A stretch of DNA of 64,000 bases, from positions 1-64,000 of the forward strand of contig NZ_JAFIRA010000012.1 in the NCBI RefSeq assembly GCF_022848905.1, written 5' to 3'. The notes under the pieces are model-generated. The model saw only the letters and a program-made list of their open reading frames with translations, was not told the origin of the DNA and did no database searches. Below, piece by piece: positions 1 to 8,908 of the stretch (within the stretch, counting starts at the first letter, position 1; each line of letters opens with the position of its first letter). The position numbers and the translations under genes are program-made. The DNA is from Thermostichus vulcanus str. 'Rupite'. Lineage in GTDB: Bacteria; Cyanobacteriota; Cyanobacteriia; Thermostichales; Thermostichaceae.

Positions 1-2
1 AA

Positions 3-140
3 GGTAAGCTTGAGCAAGCGATCGAGCAATTTCGCCTGGCACTAGAAATTTACCCCAACTTCCCCGAGGCCAAAGGAAGTCTGCAACGGCTCCTCTCCAA
101 GCAATCCGAAGAAGTGCATACCGACTTACTACCCCTGTAA
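3..140 (+). CDS. C-terminal end of a TPR-type protein (cut by window edge)
   Basis: Only the last 45 codons are present. The frame reads GKLEQAIEQFRLALEIYPNF near its start, which matches the second half of a tetratricopeptide repeat (A-x-x-x-F-x-x-A-L-x-x-x-P), followed by a polar tail ending HTDLLPL and a TAA stop. TPR repeats mediate protein-protein contacts; the partner and the rest of the protein lie outside the window. The function cannot be named from this piece. Confidence 0.7.
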   Translation, partial: GKLEQAIEQFRLALEIYPNFPEAKGSLQRLLSKQSEEVHTDLLPL

Positions 141-508
141 AGCCGGGATCCCAGAAGTATTACAAGTTAGATTAAGCTACGAAAAAAGAGCGCAGAGCAT
201 GGTACTTTGCCCCCAGCAAAAAAAAGATTCTACTAGCGATAGCAGGGTAAATGCATCTTAAACCCTATTGAGAACTAGGTTCTAGCAGCAACCGATTCCA
301 GAGCGGGTAACGCTGCAAATACGGCATCAGGGTTCCATTCAGTTCCATCATCATGTCTCTGGTCTGCTTCTGATCTAACTGTATTCAGGATCACCAAAAA
401 GTATTTTATTTGGGCCCTATCCTGATCGTGTGCGATTCTGCCCAAAGACACCTCCAAGGGGATTGCGTTAGACTAACGAATGTTGAACAAACGTATCGGA
501 TTGTTCCT
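141..508. other. Intergenic region upstream of msrA
   Basis: No convincing gene seen. It contains an A-rich run near 217-225 and two short minus-strand reading frames without recognisable similarity. It presumably holds the msrA promoter, but no clear -10/-35 pair or operator could be assigned. Confidence 0.4.
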
Positions 509-1168
509 ATGGTGCTCTTTGGATTTGGCAAGAAGCTCTCCCTACCCACCGAACGTGAGGCTTTGCCGGGGCGGGCTGAGCCTATGCCAATTGTTAATCG
601 GCACTTTGTAAACGGCAATCCGTTGCAACCGCCCTTTCCAGAGGGGATGGAGCTGGCCTTGTTTGGTATGGGCTGCTTCTGGGGGGCAGAGCGCAAGTTT
701 TGGCAAGTGCCTGGAGTGTTTAGCACCTCTGTGGGTTATGCTGGTGGGTTTACTCCCAACCCCACCTATCAAGAAGTGTGCAGCGGTCTCACAGGACACA
801 ACGAGGTGGTGCGGGTGGTTTATGACCCGGCTCAGGTCAGCTATAGGCAGTTGCTGAAAGTGTTCTGGGAAAATCACGATCCCACTCAAGGGATGCGCCA
901 AGGCAATGATGTCGGCACTCAGTACCGCTCTGGCATCTATGTTTACTCTAAGGCTCAGCGAGAATGGGCGGAAAAAACTCGGGACATCTATCAAGAGGCG
1001 CTGCAAGCACGGGGTTACGGGAAGATCACCACAGAAATTCTGGATGCACCTGAGTTCTACTACGCCGAAGATTATCATCAGCAGTATTTGGCCAAAAATC
1101 CTGGTGGTTACTGCGGCTTGGGTGGTACCAAGGTCTGTTTGCCCGAGGTTCTGACGGAGTCGGTTTAA
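509..1168 (+). CDS. msrA: Peptide methionine (S)-S-oxide reductase MsrA
   Basis: Reduces the S-epimer of methionine sulfoxide in oxidised proteins, using thioredoxin. The protein is 219 aa from the chosen ATG. The catalytic signature GCFWG is at residues 55-59 (catalytic Cys56), followed by the typical GYAGG and [17 protein letters not shown] stretches. The tail [11 protein letters not shown] has further Cys residues that could act as resolving cysteines. The frame is open to 410, but the ATG at 509 is preferred because the product then starts [14 protein letters not shown], as cyanobacterial MsrA proteins do. It stands alone, facing the convergent acyl-CoA synthetase gene. Confidence 0.95.
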   Translation: MVLFGFGKKLSLPTEREALPGRAEPMPIVNRHFVNGNPLQPPFPEGMELALFGMGCFWGAERKFWQVPGVFSTSVGYAGGFTPNPTYQEVCSGLTGHNEVVRVVYDPAQVSYRQLLKVFWENHDPTQGMRQGNDVGTQYRSGIYVYSKAQREWAEKTRDIYQEALQARGYGKITTEILDAPEFYYAEDYHQQYLAKNPGGYCGLGGTKVCLPEVLTESV

Positions 1169-1271
1169 GCTCCCACAGGGATCCGTACTCGATTCGATCA
1201 GCGCAGTAGGTGAGGTTCCAGCAGAATATTGGCAAAGCACTGTACCTGAACGGGAGCCGTAAGTCAGTTCT

Positions 1272-3995
1272 TTAAGACTCGGGGAGTGGAGTCAGGGCTA
1301 GGGAAGCATTGAGGATTCCGGGTTCACCTGCAGGTTGCAGTTGGAAGCCGATTCGTTTACACAGACGGCACATGGCTTCGTTCTCCGACAACATCTCCCC
1401 TGTCAAGCGGTTGAGTCCTTCCCAGCGAGCTACTTCTGTCAGATGGGTCAGCAAGGCGGTGCCAATCCCCTGCCGCTGATAGGGATCCGGCACCAGCATG
1501 GCAAACTCTGCCTCAGGGATCCCGTGTTTTTTGGTCAGACGGCAGACCCCTAGAATGGCAGGCTCTGGCTCCAGCCGTTCTGCTACGAGGGCAATCTCAC
1601 GGTCATAGTCGTTGAAACAGATGCGGGTGAGGCGGTCGTGGTCCACGCGGGCACTGTATTTCATGGCGTGGAAATAGCGAAGATAGACGCTCTTGTCGGA
1701 TACGTGTTTATGAAAGGCAATGATCAGGGGTTCGTCTTCCGGGCGAATCGGGCGAATGGTGATGCCATCCCGGAAGGGCCAGGTGTATTGCATCGGGTAA
1801 GGCCGAATCGCTAACGGCACCTGCGGATCCTGCTCGGATCGCAAAATGACGCGGGCATCCAGAGCCAGCAACCCCTCCGGAGAGGCCAGTAGTGGATTGA
1901 TGTCAATCTCCTTGATGCGAGGTTGTTCGGCCACCAATTGGCTGAAGTGCACCAGAAGTTGTTCTAGGGCCTCCAAATCCACCGCTTTGCGGCCCCGTAC
2001 CCCTTTAAGAGCCTTGTAGATGAGGGTGTTCTCCATCATGCGGCGGGCCAGAGTGCTGTTGAGGGGGGGCAGGCCAATGGAGCGATCCTGAAACACCTCC
2101 ACCAGTTGGCCACCGCTGCCAAACACCAACACCGGCCCAAATTGCGGATCCTGACTGCTGCCCAGGATGAGCTCATAGCCATCAGTGCGGATCATCGGCT
2201 GCACCGTCACCCCTTGGAAATGCTCCGGCCCAGCTTTTTCGGTGACATTGCTTTGAATCTGTTGGTAGGCTCGGCGCACCGCTTCTGCATCCGGTAGGTT
2301 GAGCTGCACCCCGCCCACATCGGTTTTGTGGGTCAGGGTATGGGAATAGAGCTTGAGCACCACCGGATACCCGATGCCTTCGGCGGCTCGTACCGCGCCT
2401 TCAGGGCTATCCGCCACCAGGGTGGGCACTACTGGGATCCCGTAGGCGGCGAGGATCCCTTTGGATTCCGCTTCCGTCAGAAGGGTGCGTTGTTCCACCT
2501 CCGCTTGCTGCAGGAGCTGCTCCACTTTGTCCCGCTCGATCTGCTCGTGGGTGGCGAGGGTGGGGGTTTCGTAGAGGGCCTTAAGACTGTAGCTAAACCG
2601 CCAGAGATGGCTGAAGACACGGGCCGCCTGGTCGGGATAGCGATAGGTGGGGATCCCGGCTTGGTTGAGAATGGCTTCGCCCGGATCCACCTCAGCTCCT
2701 CCCATCCAACTGGCCAAAATCGGCTGTCGGGATCCGCTGTTGCGCCAGGTTTCCACCACTTGGGTGGCGGTCCGGGTGGGATCCGTCATCGCTTGCGGGG
2801 TGAGGATGAGCAGACAGCCGTGACTGTCGGGATCCCGCAACACCACTTGCAGGGCTTGGGCAAAGCGCTCCGGCTCTGCATCCCCCAAGATGTCGATGGG
2901 GTTGCCGTGGCTCCAGTGGGGGGGCAAAAACGGATTGAGGGCCTCGACAGTTGTCGGCGAGAGTTCCGTCAGGGATCCACCCGCCCGGATCAGGGCATCG
3001 GTGGCCAATACTCCAGGCCCGCCCGCATTGGTGATAATGGTGAGATAGGGACCCTTAGGTCGGGGTTGCTTAGCCAAGACCTCGGCCATATCGAACAGAT
3101 CTTCGATGTGATCCACCCGCAACACGCCGCAGCGGCGAAAGGCCGCATCCAGTACATCATCGCTGCCGGTCAGGGATCCTGTATGGGAGGCCGCCGCTTG
3201 GGCTGCCGCCTGGGTTCGTCCGGCTTTGATGACGATGATCGGTTTGCTCAAGGCCACTTCGCGGGCCGCTGAGAGAAAGGAGCGGGCATCGCCAATGGAT
3301 TCCATGTAAAGCACAATGCTGTGGGTATGGGGATCGTCCCCCAAATAGTCGATCAGATCGCCCCAGCCCACATCCAGCATGGATCCCAGGGAAATAAAGG
3401 CGCTGAAGCCGACATTTTCTTGCAGGCTCCAATCCAAAATCGAGGTACACAAGGCCCCACTTTGGCTGATAAATCCGACATTGCCAGGGCGGGCCATTTG
3501 GCTGGCAAAGGTGGCATTGAATCCAATGTGGGGGTTTTGGATCCCTAGGCAATTGGGGCCGATGAGGCGCAGTTTTCCCTGGGCAATTTGCTGAATTTGA
3601 TGTTCCAGTTGGATCCCTGCGGCTCCCGTTTCTTTGAAACCGGCGGAGAGAATAATCGCGCCTTTGACTCCAACTTCAACACACTCTTGAACCACAGCAG
3701 GCACCCCAGCGGCAGGAATGGCAATTATCGCCAAATCCACCGGCTCGGGCAAAGATTGAATCCGGTCATAGGCGCGGATTCCCAAGACATTGTGCCGTTT
3801 GGGATTGATGGGATAAACTGTCCCCCCAAAGGGATGGCTGATCAGGTTCCACAAGACCGTTCGCCCCACACTCCCTTCCCGTTCCGTAGCGCCAATCACG
3901 GCAACTGAGCGCGGTGAAAAGATCGGATCTAGGGGATGGGATCCCGTTTTCCACACATCGGTGACAGGGTCTGGGCAGTACAGCATAGCCTTCAC
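1272..3995 (-). CDS. Fused ADP-forming acetyl/acyl-CoA synthetase with C-terminal GNAT domain
   Basis: Family of NDP-forming acyl-CoA synthetases, which make acetate plus ATP from acetyl-CoA, ADP and Pi; related GNAT fusions (Pat/PatZ) are protein lysine acetyltransferases. Order in the 907 aa: CoA-binding Rossmann domain (about 20-145, [16 protein letters not shown]), succinyl-CoA-ligase-like domain (about 165-460), ATP-grasp (about 505-715), GNAT (about 750-890, with RQGIGTALL as the acetyl-CoA loop). The segment [13 protein letters not shown] places a histidine at residue 271, where the phospho-His of active ADP-forming synthetases sits; Pat-type proteins lack it. An active synthetase therefore seems likely, perhaps with a second acetyltransferase activity. 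Start: GTG at 3995 overlaps the ancestral hepT stop (GTGA); an ATG three codons in is the alternative. It sits last in the fermentation block. Confidence 0.85.
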   Translation of the reverse strand: MKAMLYCPDPVTDVWKTGSHPLDPIFSPRSVAVIGATEREGSVGRTVLWNLISHPFGGTVYPINPKRHNVLGIRAYDRIQSLPEPVDLAIIAIPAAGVPAVVQECVEVGVKGAIILSAGFKETGAAGIQLEHQIQQIAQGKLRLIGPNCLGIQNPHIGFNATFASQMARPGNVGFISQSGALCTSILDWSLQENVGFSAFISLGSMLDVGWGDLIDYLGDDPHTHSIVLYMESIGDARSFLSAAREVALSKPIIVIKAGRTQAAAQAAASHTGSLTGSDDVLDAAFRRCGVLRVDHIEDLFDMAEVLAKQPRPKGPYLTIITNAGGPGVLATDALIRAGGSLTELSPTTVEALNPFLPPHWSHGNPIDILGDAEPERFAQALQVVLRDPDSHGCLLILTPQAMTDPTRTATQVVETWRNSGSRQPILASWMGGAEVDPGEAILNQAGIPTYRYPDQAARVFSHLWRFSYSLKALYETPTLATHEQIERDKVEQLLQQAEVEQRTLLTEAESKGILAAYGIPVVPTLVADSPEGAVRAAEGIGYPVVLKLYSHTLTHKTDVGGVQLNLPDAEAVRRAYQQIQSNVTEKAGPEHFQGVTVQPMIRTDGYELILGSSQDPQFGPVLVFGSGGQLVEVFQDRSIGLPPLNSTLARRMMENTLIYKALKGVRGRKAVDLEALEQLLVHFSQLVAEQPRIKEIDINPLLASPEGLLALDARVILRSEQDPQVPLAIRPYPMQYTWPFRDGITIRPIRPEDEPLIIAFHKHVSDKSVYLRYFHAMKYSARVDHDRLTRICFNDYDREIALVAERLEPEPAILGVCRLTKKHGIPEAEFAMLVPDPYQRQGIGTALLTHLTEVARWEGLNRLTGEMLSENEAMCRLCKRIGFQLQPAGEPGILNASLALTPLPES

Positions 3996-4335
3996 TTCTT
4001 GGGTAATGGGGGATCCCTCTCCAGCATGGCTTTGATGGCGGATTCTAACGGCTGAAGATGATTTTGAATGACAGAGGAAATCGTCAAAGGATCAATGGAT
4101 CAATGTCGCCGAGATAGTTGTGCACCAAGATATTACGAAAGCCACTGATGTTTTGCCACGGGATCCCTGGATATAGATCTTTCAATTCAGAGGGCAGTCT
4201 TTGGGTTGATTCTGAAAGAGTTTGCAGATTTCGTAGAGCTGCATCATAGAGGATCTCATCTTGAGTCAAATCTCCCCGCTCTTGAATCCGCCGAATCTTG
4301 GCAATGGCATCCAAAATATGGAATATGGAGGGCAT
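3992..4335 (-). pseudogene. hepT: HepT-type HEPN toxin, truncated by an 8-bp tandem duplication
   Basis: HepT toxins (DUF86/HEPN) are RNases that MntA inactivates by AMPylating a tyrosine in the RX4HXY motif. As it stands the frame gives 83 aa ending GDIDPLIL and stops at 4084. The motif RNILVHNY is intact. The stop is caused by an exact 8-bp duplication on the plus strand (GGATCAAT twice, 4089-4104). Deleting one copy by eye continues the frame as [20 protein letters not shown] and on to a TGA at 3992-3994, giving 111 aa, the usual HepT length, with a typical C-terminal helix. The ancestral stop overlaps the GTG of the next gene. Whether the 83-aa form keeps activity cannot be told. Confidence 0.85.
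4089..4104. repeat. 8-bp exact tandem duplication inside hepT
   Basis: GGATCAAT occurs twice head to tail. It shifts the hepT frame by +8 (2 mod 3) and creates the premature stop. Confidence 0.95.
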
Positions 4336-4353
4336 ACAATCGCCAGGATTTAC

Positions 4354-4644
4354 TCACAAATCAACAGCCTCTTTCAATACACTCTCTCGAATATGTCGAT
4401 TCAGTTCGTGTTCTGGGACAATTTGAACAGGACGGCCCAACAGTTGTGTCAGGCACTCGTTGAGAGATAAACGCTGGGCAAATAGATCGTAGCCAGGCGG
4501 AAAATCTACCAGAAAGTCAACATCACTATCAGAATGCTCTTCCCTCCTAGCAACTGAACCAAAAACTCGAATTTTACGTGCTCCATGTTCCCGACCAAGG
4601 GCTTCGATCTTTTCCTTTTGTGCTCGCAGAGATTCGATCAGCAT
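4354..4644 (-). CDS. mntA: MntA-type nucleotidyltransferase antitoxin
   Basis: Minimal nucleotidyltransferase of 96 aa. The signature GSVARREEHSDSDVDFLVDF (GSx10DxD) carries the two metal-binding aspartates, so it is expected to be catalytic. In characterised MntA-HepT pairs this enzyme transfers AMP to a tyrosine of HepT and neutralises it. The stop lies 18 bp before the hepT ATG, and its ATG follows the DUF2283 stop by two bases, so all three genes form one transcription unit. The antitoxin looks intact although the toxin reading frame is broken. Confidence 0.9.
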   Translation of the reverse strand: MLIESLRAQKEKIEALGREHGARKIRVFGSVARREEHSDSDVDFLVDFPPGYDLFAQRLSLNECLTQLLGRPVQIVPEHELNRHIRESVLKEAVDL

Positions 4645-4646
4645 AG

Positions 4647-4847
4647 CTATCCTCTCAGAGTTTGGTAGTCAATCTCAGGGATCCCTGCCCGTTCTTTGGC
4701 ATGTTCCAGGGTCATGCTGCAAAGCTGACCTTCTTGATCGAAATCCAACAGAGTGTTCTCATCTAAGTCACGAGTCTCGATCGGAGAGTTTTGATTGAAA
4801 ACAATATAGAAGAGAGTGTCGGTAGCTTCAAAGTACTTGATTTGCAT
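4647..4847 (-). CDS. DUF2283 small protein
   Basis: 66 aa from the ATG at 4847, reading MQIKYFEATDTLFYIVFNQN at the start, followed by ETRDLDENTLLDFDQEGQL. This is the DUF2283 pattern (K-Y-x-x-x-D-x-L-Y-I plus L-x-D-x-x-x-x-G). The frame is open further upstream, but earlier starts would run into adhE. DUF2283 genes often sit beside toxin-antitoxin genes; its biochemical role is unknown. It begins 13 bp after adhE and ends 2 bp before mntA. Confidence 0.8.
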   Translation of the reverse strand: MQIKYFEATDTLFYIVFNQNSPIETRDLDENTLLDFDQEGQLCSMTLEHAKERAGIPEIDYQTLRG

Positions 4848-4860
4848 GACACTAGCTCCC

Positions 4861-7491
4861 TCAAGCCAACACAGGATCCTCTTGGTGGTAGAGGGTGGCA
4901 TCCACCTTAAAGCCGCGATAGGCCAGAACGTACAACTCCTTCATATCCCGAATCAGGGGGTAGCGGGGGTTGGCTCCGGTGCATTGGTCGTCAAAGGCTT
5001 GCTCCGCCATGGTTTCCAGGTGATCGTAAAACTCCTGCTCACTTTCGCTGAGGGTTTCCCGAATGGTCATCGGGATCCCGACTTTTTGCTTCAGATCCTC
5101 AATGGCATCGATGAGCCGCATCACCTTTTCATCGTCGTTGGCTCCGCCCAGTTGCAGGTGATCGGCAATCTCGGCATAGCGGTGCTTGGCGTTGGGATAA
5201 CGGTATTGCGGGAAGATGGCCTGTTTGAAGGGGGCATCCGTGGCGTTATAGCGGATCACATGGCTGATCATCAAGGCATTGGCTAACCCATGGGGTACAT
5301 GGAAGGTGGATCCCAGTTTGTGGGCCAGCGAGTGACACACCCCCAAAAAGGCGTTGGCAAAGGCCATCCCGGCGATGGTGGCGGCGTAGTGAACCTTCTC
5401 ACGGGCTTCGGGATCCTCCGCTCCTTTTTGGTAGGCTCGCGGCAGATAGGTGAGCAGCAGCTTGATCGCCTGCAGCGCCAGTCCATCGGTAAAGTCGCTG
5501 GCCATGACCGACACGTAGCTCTCCAGGGCATGGGTGAGGGCATCGATGCCACCATAGGCGGTCAGTCGTCGGGGCATGTTCAAGGTCAAGTCGGGATCCA
5601 CAATGGCCATATTGGGGGTGAGGGCGTAGTCTGCTAGGGGATACTTGATCCCCACCCGGTCGTCGGTGACCACTGCAAAGGGGGTGACTTCCGATCCCGT
5701 GCCAGAAGTCGTGGGAATACAGATCAACTGAGCTTTTTGGCCCAACGCTGGCAACTCATAGACGCGCTTGCGGATATCCATGAAGCGCATCGCCAGCCCC
5801 TCAAACTCCACCTGGGGCTGCTCGTACATCAGCCACATCACCTTGGCCGCATCCATCGGGGATCCCCCGCCAACGGCAATGATCACATCCGGCTGGAAGT
5901 TACGCAGTTGCTCCAGGCCGCGATTGACGTTGCTGAGGGTGGGATCCGGCTCCACATCGTGGTAAACATCCCAGTTCACCTTGATCTCATCCAACACCTG
6001 GGTGATGGGCTGCAACATACCCAAGTCAAAGAGGGGTTTATCGGTGACTAAAAAGGCCCGTTTTTTCCCTTCCAACTCCCGCAAGGCCACCGGCAAACAA
6101 CCCGGCTTGAAATAGATCTTCGGTGGGATCCGGAACCAGAGCATGTTTTCTCGGCGTTGGGTGACGGTTTTGAGATTGAGCAGATGGTGCGGCCCGACAT
6201 TTTCGGAAACCGAGTTGCCTCCCCAGGTACCGCAGCCGAGGGTGAGGGAGGGATCCAACTTGAAGTTGTAGAGATCCCCAATCGCCCCTTGAGAGGAGGG
6301 TGTATTGATCAGGACTCGCGCAGTTTGCAGGGCATTTTCAAAGTAGGCGATATCGTCCCGATTGGCGGGATCCGTGTAGAGGACTGAAGTATGGCCTTTA
6401 CCGCCAAAATTGACCAGTTGCGAAGCAATCTCGACAGCAGCATGAAAATCTTGGGCGCGATAGAGGGCCAAGACCGGGGCTAATTTTTCGTAGGAGAAGG
6501 GTTCCTCAACGCCAACGCTATCCACTTCCCCAATCAACACTTTGGCTTCTTCAGGCACCCGGATCCCAGCCAAGGCTGCGATCGCCTCAACCGGTTGACC
6601 CACTATCGCTGGGTTCAAGCGGCCATCTTTGAGGATAATTTGTCGGACTGCTGCCGTTTGTTCGGCATCCAAAAGGTACGCTCCCCGATTCTGAAACTCA
6701 GCTTTCACCTGTTCATAAATGGCATCCACCACCACTACCGATTGCTCAGAGGCACAGATCATGCCGTTGTCGAAGGTTTTGCTCAACAAAATCGAGCTGA
6801 CTGCCATTGGAATATCCGCACTGGCATCGATCACCGCCGGGGTATTGCCCGCCCCCACCCCTAACGAAGGATGCCCAGAGGAGTAGGCGGCTTTGACCAT
6901 GCCGGGGCCACCGGTAGCCAGGATCAATTTCACCTCAGGGTGCTGCATCAAAGCCTGGGACAGTTCGACCGTGGGTTCATCAATCCAGCCAATCAAGCCT
7001 ACGGGAGCACCCGCAGCCTCAGCAGCCTCCTTAACGATCTTGGCCGCAGCAATGGTACAGCCTTTGGCTCTGGGGTGAGGCGAAAAGATAATGGCGTTAC
7101 GGGTTTTGAGAGCAATCAGTGCTTTGAAAATTGTGGTGGAGGTGGGGTTGGTCACGGGCACAATACCGGCCAGAAGCCCAACTGGTTCAGCAATTTTTTC
7201 GTAACCAAAGCTTTCATCTCGCTCAATCACACCACAGGTTTTTTCATGTTTGTATTTGTTGTAGATATATTCCGAAGCAAAGTGATTTTTGATCACCTTG
7301 TCTTCCACAATGCCCATGCCGGTTTCCTGCACGGCTAGCTTAGCCAACGGGATCCGTTCATTATTGGCCGCCAAGGCTGCCTTGCGGAAGATTTGATCCA
7401 CTTGTTCTTGGGTGAAGGTGGCGTATTGGGCTTGGGCGGCTTTTACCTGTTGGATCAATTCTTCTAGGTCTGCGAGGTTGGATACAGGCAT
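4861..7491 (-). CDS. adhE: Bifunctional acetaldehyde-CoA/alcohol dehydrogenase AdhE
   Basis: Converts acetyl-CoA to acetaldehyde and then ethanol, oxidising two NADH; forms spirosomes in other bacteria. 876 aa. The N-terminal half is a CoA-acylating aldehyde dehydrogenase, with the nucleophile in NGMICASEQS (about residue 245). The C-terminal half is an iron-dependent alcohol dehydrogenase, with GGGSPMDAAK, GTGSEVTPFAVVTD and metal-ligand histidines in the stretches around DALTHALESY, CHSLAHKLGS and HVPHGLANAL. The ATG at 7491 is chosen because the product then starts MPVSNLADLEEL like E. coli AdhE and a GGAGGG ribosome site lies just upstream; a TTG four codons earlier overlaps that site. 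It is co-directional with pflB and pflA. Confidence 0.97.
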   Translation of the reverse strand: MPVSNLADLEELIQQVKAAQAQYATFTQEQVDQIFRKAALAANNERIPLAKLAVQETGMGIVEDKVIKNHFASEYIYNKYKHEKTCGVIERDESFGYEKIAEPVGLLAGIVPVTNPTSTTIFKALIALKTRNAIIFSPHPRAKGCTIAAAKIVKEAAEAAGAPVGLIGWIDEPTVELSQALMQHPEVKLILATGGPGMVKAAYSSGHPSLGVGAGNTPAVIDASADIPMAVSSILLSKTFDNGMICASEQSVVVVDAIYEQVKAEFQNRGAYLLDAEQTAAVRQIILKDGRLNPAIVGQPVEAIAALAGIRVPEEAKVLIGEVDSVGVEEPFSYEKLAPVLALYRAQDFHAAVEIASQLVNFGGKGHTSVLYTDPANRDDIAYFENALQTARVLINTPSSQGAIGDLYNFKLDPSLTLGCGTWGGNSVSENVGPHHLLNLKTVTQRRENMLWFRIPPKIYFKPGCLPVALRELEGKKRAFLVTDKPLFDLGMLQPITQVLDEIKVNWDVYHDVEPDPTLSNVNRGLEQLRNFQPDVIIAVGGGSPMDAAKVMWLMYEQPQVEFEGLAMRFMDIRKRVYELPALGQKAQLICIPTTSGTGSEVTPFAVVTDDRVGIKYPLADYALTPNMAIVDPDLTLNMPRRLTAYGGIDALTHALESYVSVMASDFTDGLALQAIKLLLTYLPRAYQKGAEDPEAREKVHYAATIAGMAFANAFLGVCHSLAHKLGSTFHVPHGLANALMISHVIRYNATDAPFKQAIFPQYRYPNAKHRYAEIADHLQLGGANDDEKVMRLIDAIEDLKQKVGIPMTIRETLSESEQEFYDHLETMAEQAFDDQCTGANPRYPLIRDMKELYVLAYRGFKVDATLYHQEDPVLA

Positions 7492-7551
7492 AGATCCCTC
7501 CAAAGCTAGTCAGCGATTACGAACACAATGGCAACTATGAAGTCTTACATC

Positions 7552-7567
7552 ATCACAGAATCACAGA
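7552..7567. repeat. 8-bp tandem duplication upstream of adhE
   Basis: ATCACAGA twice head to tail, in the 95-bp gap between osmC and adhE. A single 8-bp case is not far above chance; listed because it belongs to a larger class in this window. Confidence 0.8.
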
Positions 7568-7586
7568 GGATAGTGTGATCCCATCT

Positions 7587-7991
7587 CTAAACCCCAGCAG
7601 GAACTTGAATCTCAGTGATCAAGGTTGGGTTGTGGGTGAGAGTGTTGTGAATAATGCAGGCATCGACGGCTTTTTCCAGGCCCTTTTGATGGCGGTCATC
7701 CAACGGGATGCCGGTTTTAACTTGAATGCGAATGTTGTCTAGACGAGTGGGATTGAGGACTTTTTCTGCCGTCACCACCACCTCCAACCCACTTGGATCC
7801 AGCTGTCGCGCTTCCAGATATTTCACGGCATAAAAGCCAACACAGGCCCCCAACGAAGCCAAAAACCATTCCGGCGGGGTCATGCCGCCATCTTGGCCGT
7901 GGTTATCCAGGGGTTGATCGCTCAAGATGCGATGCCCGCGACTTTCGGCTTGAAATTTGACCCCATCTTGATAGGTGATGCGTACATCCAT
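7587..7991 (-). CDS. OsmC/Ohr-family protein
   Basis: 134 aa. OsmC-fold proteins reduce organic hydroperoxides through two cysteines. Both are present: Cys in FLASLGACVGFYAVKYLE and Cys in DACIIHNTLTHNP. The ATG at 7991 has an AGGAG site eight bases upstream; the longer open frame would overlap pflA. It starts 17 bp after pflA stops, so it is probably in the same operon, perhaps protecting the oxygen-sensitive fermentation enzymes (inference). It resembles the YhfA-like subgroup more than Ohr, but substrate specificity cannot be read from the sequence. Confidence 0.85.
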   Translation of the reverse strand: MDVRITYQDGVKFQAESRGHRILSDQPLDNHGQDGGMTPPEWFLASLGACVGFYAVKYLEARQLDPSGLEVVVTAEKVLNPTRLDNIRIQVKTGIPLDDRHQKGLEKAVDACIIHNTLTHNPTLITEIQVPAGV

Positions 7992-8008
7992 ACCAAAACT
8001 CCTAAAAC

Positions 8009-8758
8009 TCAACTGGCCTTGAGGCCCTGATCCCGAAATATCTGCACCACCTTGGCCACTTGTTCTGGCGAGGGTGGCTCCACATCCTTGAGTAGATAGG
8101 GCAGACCCAACTGCTGCCATTTGTATTCCCCCATCTTGTGAAAGGGCAGCACCTCTACTCGCTCGACATTGGATAAAGTCGCTACAAACTGAGCCAATCC
8201 TTTCACATTTTCTTCGGGATCCGTCAGCCCTGGGACAAGCACAAAACGGATCCAGGTAGGCTTGTTAATTTGGGCCAAATGGCGGGCAAATATCAACGTT
8301 GGCTCCAGTGGCACATGGGTGACTTCGCGGTACAGATCTGGCAGAAAAGACTTGATATCCAGCAACACCAAATCCGTATGCTCCAACACAGATTTTGCCG
8401 CTTCAAGCTCCACAAAACCGGATGTATCCAAGGCTGTGTGTAACCCCAATTCATGGCAGCGACGCAAGATCTCGGCAACAAAATGGGGCTGCATCAAGGG
8501 TTCCCCCCCAGTGATCGTGACGCCCCCTTTGCGCAAATAGGGTTTGTACTTTCGTACCTCCGACATCAACTCTTCGACAGTTACTGCTTTCCCGTCATGG
8601 GGATCCCGACAATCGGGGTTATGGCAATACAGACAGCGCAATGGGCACCCCTGAGTAAAAATCACAAAGCGGATCCCAGGGCCATCGACAGTACCACAGG
8701 TCTCGATGGAGTGAATCCGTCCCGTGACTGGAGTAAGGGTGTTGATCACAGTGTCCAT
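8009..8758 (-). CDS. pflA: Pyruvate formate-lyase activating enzyme (radical SAM)
   Basis: Installs the glycyl radical on PflB using S-adenosylmethionine and a [4Fe-4S] cluster. 249 aa, normal for PFL-AE. The cluster-binding CxxxCxxC motif is at Cys38, Cys42 and Cys45 (GCPLRCLYCHNPD), followed by the GGEP motif of radical SAM enzymes in VTITGGEPLMQP. It lies downstream of pflB with only the pentapeptide gene between them. Its leader holds a strong 11-bp-stem inverted repeat. Confidence 0.97.
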   Translation of the reverse strand: MDTVINTLTPVTGRIHSIETCGTVDGPGIRFVIFTQGCPLRCLYCHNPDCRDPHDGKAVTVEELMSEVRKYKPYLRKGGVTITGGEPLMQPHFVAEILRRCHELGLHTALDTSGFVELEAAKSVLEHTDLVLLDIKSFLPDLYREVTHVPLEPTLIFARHLAQINKPTWIRFVLVPGLTDPEENVKGLAQFVATLSNVERVEVLPFHKMGEYKWQQLGLPYLLKDVEPPSPEQVAKVVQIFRDQGLKAS

Positions 8759-8781
8759 GCTTTCATCCTGGATTGCTTTTT

Positions 8782-8809
8782 GAAAACCTCAACCGATCTT
8801 GAGGTTTTC
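8782..8809. promoter_or_regulatory. Inverted repeat in the pflA leader
   Basis: Perfect 11-bp stem (GAAAACCTCAA / TTGAGGTTTTC) around a 6-base loop, ending about 24 bases before the pflA start. There is no T tract on the minus strand, so it is not a simple terminator for the pentapeptide gene. It could be an RNA-stability hairpin or an operator. Confidence 0.55.
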
Positions 8810-8892
8810 TTTCGAATTGATGTTCTTGTGTTAAATCCAATACGGTTTTTGTTTTCCTTCAGAAAAGGAATGTTTTGGGTGATTCTAGGCGG

Positions 8893-8908
8893 CTTACATA
8901 CTTACATA
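8893..8908. repeat. 8-bp tandem duplication at the end of the pentapeptide gene
   Basis: CTTACATA twice head to tail. One copy holds the TAA stop of the pentapeptide gene; deleting a copy leaves the stop unchanged, so this one is neutral. Confidence 0.8.

Noticed and set aside
275-457. 60-codon minus-strand frame upstream of msrA
   Set aside because: No recognisable motif and poor start context; an overlapping frame looks equally protein-like.
2328-3272. Plus-strand open frame (314 codons) opposite the acyl-CoA synthetase
   Set aside because: Gly/His/Arg-rich with no domain; the opposite strand has an unmistakable enzyme.
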